In this document: in pieces, positions 60,431 to 64,000 of the stretch
How positions within the stretch are numbered: the stretch's first letter is position 1
Layout: every line of letters starts with the position of its first letter
DNA from: Euptelea pleiosperma
Lineage: Eukaryota > Streptophyta > Magnoliopsida > Ranunculales > Eupteleaceae
Assembly: GCA_035048495.1 (NCBI GenBank)
Contig: CM068543.1
Location: 21,937,751-22,001,750, forward strand
Direction: 5' to 3'
DNA: 64,000 bases
Position numbers and translations under genes: made by a program
The notes under the pieces: generated by a model
Database searches by the model: none
Told to the model about the DNA's origin: nothing
The model's input: only the letters and a program-made list of their open reading frames with translations

Positions 60431-61574
60431 GTGACCGGCTTCGGTCACAACATCATGTCACACAAGTTTTACTCATGAGTTGGAATGCTACATAAGTACA
60501 CACACCACTATAGTTTGACTATAAAAGGCAATTGCCAAAGTGGAGGATATTTCCACCATTTGCCCTCATTTCCATCCACATCATCAAAATGATATGGGTA
60601 GCTTCGACTTTTCCAATTTCCTCAATATTGCTTTTTCGTCCCTTGAGTTACCACAATTTTATATTCTCCTCTCCAAACTAATCTTCCTAGGTGAAATGCA
60701 CATGCCACTAGTACAAGTGCTTCCCCTATTTTCTAGAATAAAAATGGATAATGCTAGCAAGAATCCTTTAAAAGTTGCGTTTGGGTAAGCTTAAAACTTA
60801 TCTTAAGTGCTTATCGAATGGCAATTATATATAAAATGCTTGAGTTAATCTGTTTAGGCCGTTTGGTAACAAAGTAGAAAAGTTCTTCTTTTCTTTAAAA
60901 AGAATACTTATTTTACCCATAGTGTAAAGAATTTTTTTTCTTAAGAATGTCTTCCCACAAAACACAATTAGCAAAGTCGCTCAGAGACGACTTCTGCTTA
61001 TGGCATTTGAGAGCTTATTGGGCTTTAAAAGGTGCTTTTTAAGTTTTGGCACATGCATAGTCTTTTCGATAAGTGCTAAAAATTGATAAAAACTGGTTAA
61101 TCTGTATCCATAGTTAGCAAATCGTGAAGCAGCAAAACTTTGTCCACTGAAAAATTCGAGTTTACAATGATTTAGGTTAAAAAAAAATGGTCCATACACC
61201 CATGATGTAATATTTTGTACAATATGTATAATAGTACTCTATTAATATAAGCAAAACTCATAGTTTCCAAAGAGAAAGTCATGGGTGGGAGGTGGCGTGG
61301 TGGTGGTGGTGCGGTAGTTCAATTTTGAGAAAAGAAGAAGAAAAAAAGAGAAAAAAGAGAGGTGGGTTCAAAAATATTTTTTTTGAATGTGGGTACATTT
61401 AATAAAAAATGCAAGTGCAAATATCCCGAACATTTTTCTTTTCTTTCAAAAAGACGTGTTTTAAATGAAGATTTGCTGACTATGGTTTGATTGCATCTGT
61501 GCTACTGCCGCTGAGGGGTTGCTTGCTAGCGTTCCTCGGAATATAACTTATATGATCACCGTAGATGACCTGTC

Positions 61575-61885
61575 CACAATACGAGCCATGTGGCACACTT
61601 TTAGAGGACTCTAATTGTATGGATGTTTGGCCAATCTCTATATGGGCATACAAACAAAAACTCAGCCTGATTAGTGAATTCTAAGCATTGTATTTGAGTT
61701 ATTTTCATGGGTTGATTTTAACTGTGTGAATTTGAGCATTATTGGTCATTTTTTGGGTACAAGGATCCAAAGGATTTAATAACTAATCAAGCTGATTTTT
61801 GGTTTATAACCCATGTAGGGATTCGCCAAACATCCATACGGTCAGTGTCCTCTAAAAGTATACCACCTGGCTCATATTGTGAGGT
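61575..61885. mobile_element. G-box foldback MITE copy (end decayed)
   Basis: Left ACGAGCCATGTGGCACACTTT, GTATGGATGTTTGGCC, AACTCAGCCTGATTAGTGAA; right AACTAATCAAGCTGATTTTTGG, CGCCAAACATCCATACGGTC, CCTCTAAAAGTATACCACCTGG. The G-box is lost (CACCTGG and CATGTGG). Confidence 0.7.
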
Positions 61886-61988
61886 CATGTAACTTTTAAT
61901 CCAATCCTCCTGAATGAATTAGTAGAAGGGCTCATATAGTGAGGTCATGTAACTTTTACTCCATTCCTCCTCAATGAATTAGTAGAAG
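61871..61988 (+). repeat. 60-bp tandem duplication
   Basis: GCTCATATTGTGAGGTCATG at 61870 recurs as GCTCATATAGTGAGGTCATG at 61930 (period 60), with CCTCCTGAATGAATTAGTAG and a one-base variant in the second unit. Confidence 0.85.
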
Positions 61989-62076
61989 ATAGAGGCTTGA
62001 CCATATCGCCTCAACCATTGTGGAAAATTTCAGTAAAATATTGGGGCATCTTCGTCACATTTTACTTTTTAGTTTT

Positions 62077-62382
62077 AGGGTATTTTAGTAACACCCCTGA
62101 AATTTGAAAGTAATTTGTAATATCCCCTTATGCTTTCAAACATTAGATTACCCCTTGACCTGGTTTAACAATGGTTGACTTAAATCATACGTTTTTAGCA
62201 TTGTACTTGCAATATTATGGTCTTTTCATAAGTGCATTAACAGGTGCATGATGCATGTCACGTTTTAACATCAGTCAAATGATGGTTAAATTAAACTAGG
62301 TCAAGGGATAATCCTAAATTTTGAAAATATAAGGAGGTATTACAAATTACTTTAAATTTCAAGGGTCTTACTAGAATACCTT
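62077..62382. mobile_element. AGGGTATTTTAG MITE, copy 2
   Basis: Same layout and interior (AGTGCATTAACAGGTGCATG, ATGGTTGACTTAA) as 59374-59662 with more changes in the right end (AAGGGTCTTACTAGAATACC). Two members within 3 kb of each other. Confidence 0.8.
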
Positions 62383-63864
62383 AGTTTTTATTACTATTAG
62401 ATGGAATATTACAATGTGAAAAAGAGGAGCCGTCAAAATCTGACCGTGATACCGTCAGCGTCACGTTTTCATTACTCGACCGTTCTGACACGACTCCGTT
62501 AACTCCGCGTTAACGGCGCAACCGACAACGAGAGATGTAAGATACAAGAGAGGACAATTGTCACGAGATCTCCGCAAAATATCATCTCCGACAACAAAGA
62601 AGATTCCAAAATCCAATCACTAGTCACGGGCCTCACGGCCGTTGCTCCTGAAATTCTCGTTTTTTTATCGCAAAAATATCGGCGTACATATTGTCAGCAT
62701 TTCGAAAGTAACGGCGTACTCTATTGTCGACGGCGCGTTGGACGCGCCATTTCAAATTGCCACGTGTATCTTTAATGAAGTTAACAGGTGTCTCTGTGAG
62801 AATACGGGTTTATGTGGGTCCAGGACGACAGATTACCAGCTGGCCTACATTTATTGGCTTTATTGATTAACCATGGTAAAAAACTAACCTGAGAGAACTT
62901 AATAATGGTTACGACTTGATCGAATGTTGTTGTTTGCAATAACAGCACCGACGCCGCATTGCCAAGCTCCACTTTAAACAGGGAGCGCTTTCCTACGATT
63001 TCCGGCGACCTGAAAACCAGTTTCCGGTCAGACTCACTCGGATCTGGAAGCAAAGTTTGGTCTTTCTGAGTGGAGCTTAGGTGATCGCCTGTGAAAATAT
63101 GGTCGATTTGATTCGAATTCTTTGATAATCGGAAGATCTGAGAGTTTTTCAGGGTTTTGGAGTCGCGAATGTGTGAAATTTCAGAGTAGGGTTTTGTTGT
63201 TTGGTGAGATTGAAGTGAGGATCGAGTCTCTTCGAAATGTATGAAGTGTGTGAAAAATGTTTAGGATTCTAGTGGCGGTTGAGAGAAAAATCGTTGAATA
63301 AAGGACGAAACTTTGTGATTTCTGAGTCGAACTCGAGAGGTTTGAGTGAAAAAGAAGTTTTTTTGGGGGTGAAATTTGGGAGGGTATGAGAGAGTTTTTG
63401 GATTAATTTTTTTTGTGATTCTGTTTAAGTTTCATTTCTGTATTTAGAGATTCGACTATTGAGAGTGTACAGAGAACAGCGACTTGTAGGGGGTTTAAGC
63501 TTTAATTAAAGATCCTCTGGGGGGTTTTGTTCAATTTTTTATTGGTGCATTGATCGGAATCGAGGAGATTTCCACAGTTTCGAGGCGTTTTCGCGAAGTT
63601 ATATATTAAAGTTAGGAGGAATCGTCTTGTATCGTGAGGAGCGGACAACTATATCTGTAGATTATTCACGAAGTCAGTTGTTTTTCGTCTCGATATAAGA
63701 CACTTAGATCAGACATCAAAGAGGGGGCGAATTGATTCTTCAATTTATCGCCCAAAAGACTTCGTCCCCCACTTAAATTGATTATTGCGATTGTCTTGAA
63801 TCGGGTGGCGAATTCGAACCCAGAATCCAGTTTTTGGATGTCATAGAACAGTTGGGTTCGAGCG
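62383..63864 (+). promoter_or_regulatory. CpG-containing leader region upstream of a possible gene
   Basis: From about 62,430 the base composition changes: CG dinucleotides become common (GACCGTGATACCGTCAGCGT, CTCCGTTAACTCCGCGTTAACG), which in this repeat-rich DNA suggests a promoter. A minus-strand frame (62781-63053, MLPDPSESDRKLVF) has reasonable composition but no recognised match and is not called. Confidence 0.35.
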
Positions 63865-64000
63865 ATGTGCAGGCTAGAGAAGTCTGAGAAGAAATCAGAT
63901 TACGGGGTGGAGAGAGGGAGACCGTGGCAGATGGGGTTGAAAGCTTTGGGAGAGAGTAAGGTTGAAAAATTGAAGAGTTCAATCGTCTCTCGGCCTCGAA
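63865..64000 (+). CDS. Possible 5' end of a coding region, runs off the window
   Basis: From the ATG at 63865 the frame stays open to the last base (about 45 codons): MCRLEKSEKKSDYGVERGRP then WQMGLKALGESKVEKLKSSI. An in-frame TAG lies seven codons upstream, so this ATG is the first available. The composition (Lys/Glu/Ser-rich, good codon use) looks like a real N-terminus. I do not recognise the protein. The leader from about 62,900 would be long. Without downstream sequence the call stays tentative. Confidence 0.35.
   Translation, partial: MCRLEKSEKKSDYGVERGRPWQMGLKALGESKVEKLKSSIVSRPR

Noticed and set aside
62781..63053. 90-residue - strand frame starting MLPDPSESDRK
   Set aside because: Plausible composition but no match or splice support. 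It is mentioned as part of a possible bidirectional promoter only.

Overview
The window is nuclear DNA of a flowering plant. It carries intron-rich genes with GT/AG splice sites, a Dof transcription factor (a plant-specific class), and the plant BIG protein. Intergenic DNA is AT-rich and full of small foldback transposons, Helitrons and worn retroelement pieces. The species cannot be fixed from the sequence; nothing points to bacteria, a virus or an organelle.

Layout. (1) 1-15079, + strand: the last ten visible coding exons of BIG (calossin/UBR4 family, about 2,912 codons, roughly the C-terminal 57% of a ~5,100-residue protein). The window opens inside a BIG intron. (2) 16779-17636, - strand: a complete single-exon Dof factor resembling Arabidopsis DOF5.4/OBP4, convergent with BIG. 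(3) 17637-28300: gene-free DNA with foldback elements, many copies of a family rich in AACGG/CCGTT, and a head-to-tail array of short Helitron-like units (26245-27099). (4) 28315-28775, - strand: a broken cytosolic sulfotransferase. (5) about 32750-35742: a decayed LTR retrotransposon with two LTRs, integrase remains on + and gag remains on -. (6) 36350-37321, - strand: a SAM-domain protein. (7) 40450-48522, + strand: a six-exon BSD-domain gene with a 4.5-kb intron holding a hAT transposase tail. (8) 48523-62400: gene-poor repeats, with a 1.6-kb non-autonomous Helitron, a LINE tail, a SINE-like unit, several foldback families and two copies of a 290-bp MITE. (9) about 63865 to the end, + strand: a possible 5' end of another coding region that runs out of the window.

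Two otherwise well-conserved genes (BIG and the BSD gene) each carry one single-base frameshift, at 7296-7300 and 47751-47754. In both, the summed exon length becomes divisible by three if one base is added back. Consensus errors or true lesions are both possible.

The genes do not form a pathway. They are independent housekeeping or regulatory loci. No operon-like or defence-type system is visible. The most interesting material is the repeat fraction, especially a foldback family whose ends carry G-box (CACGTG) sites and the tandem Helitron-like array.
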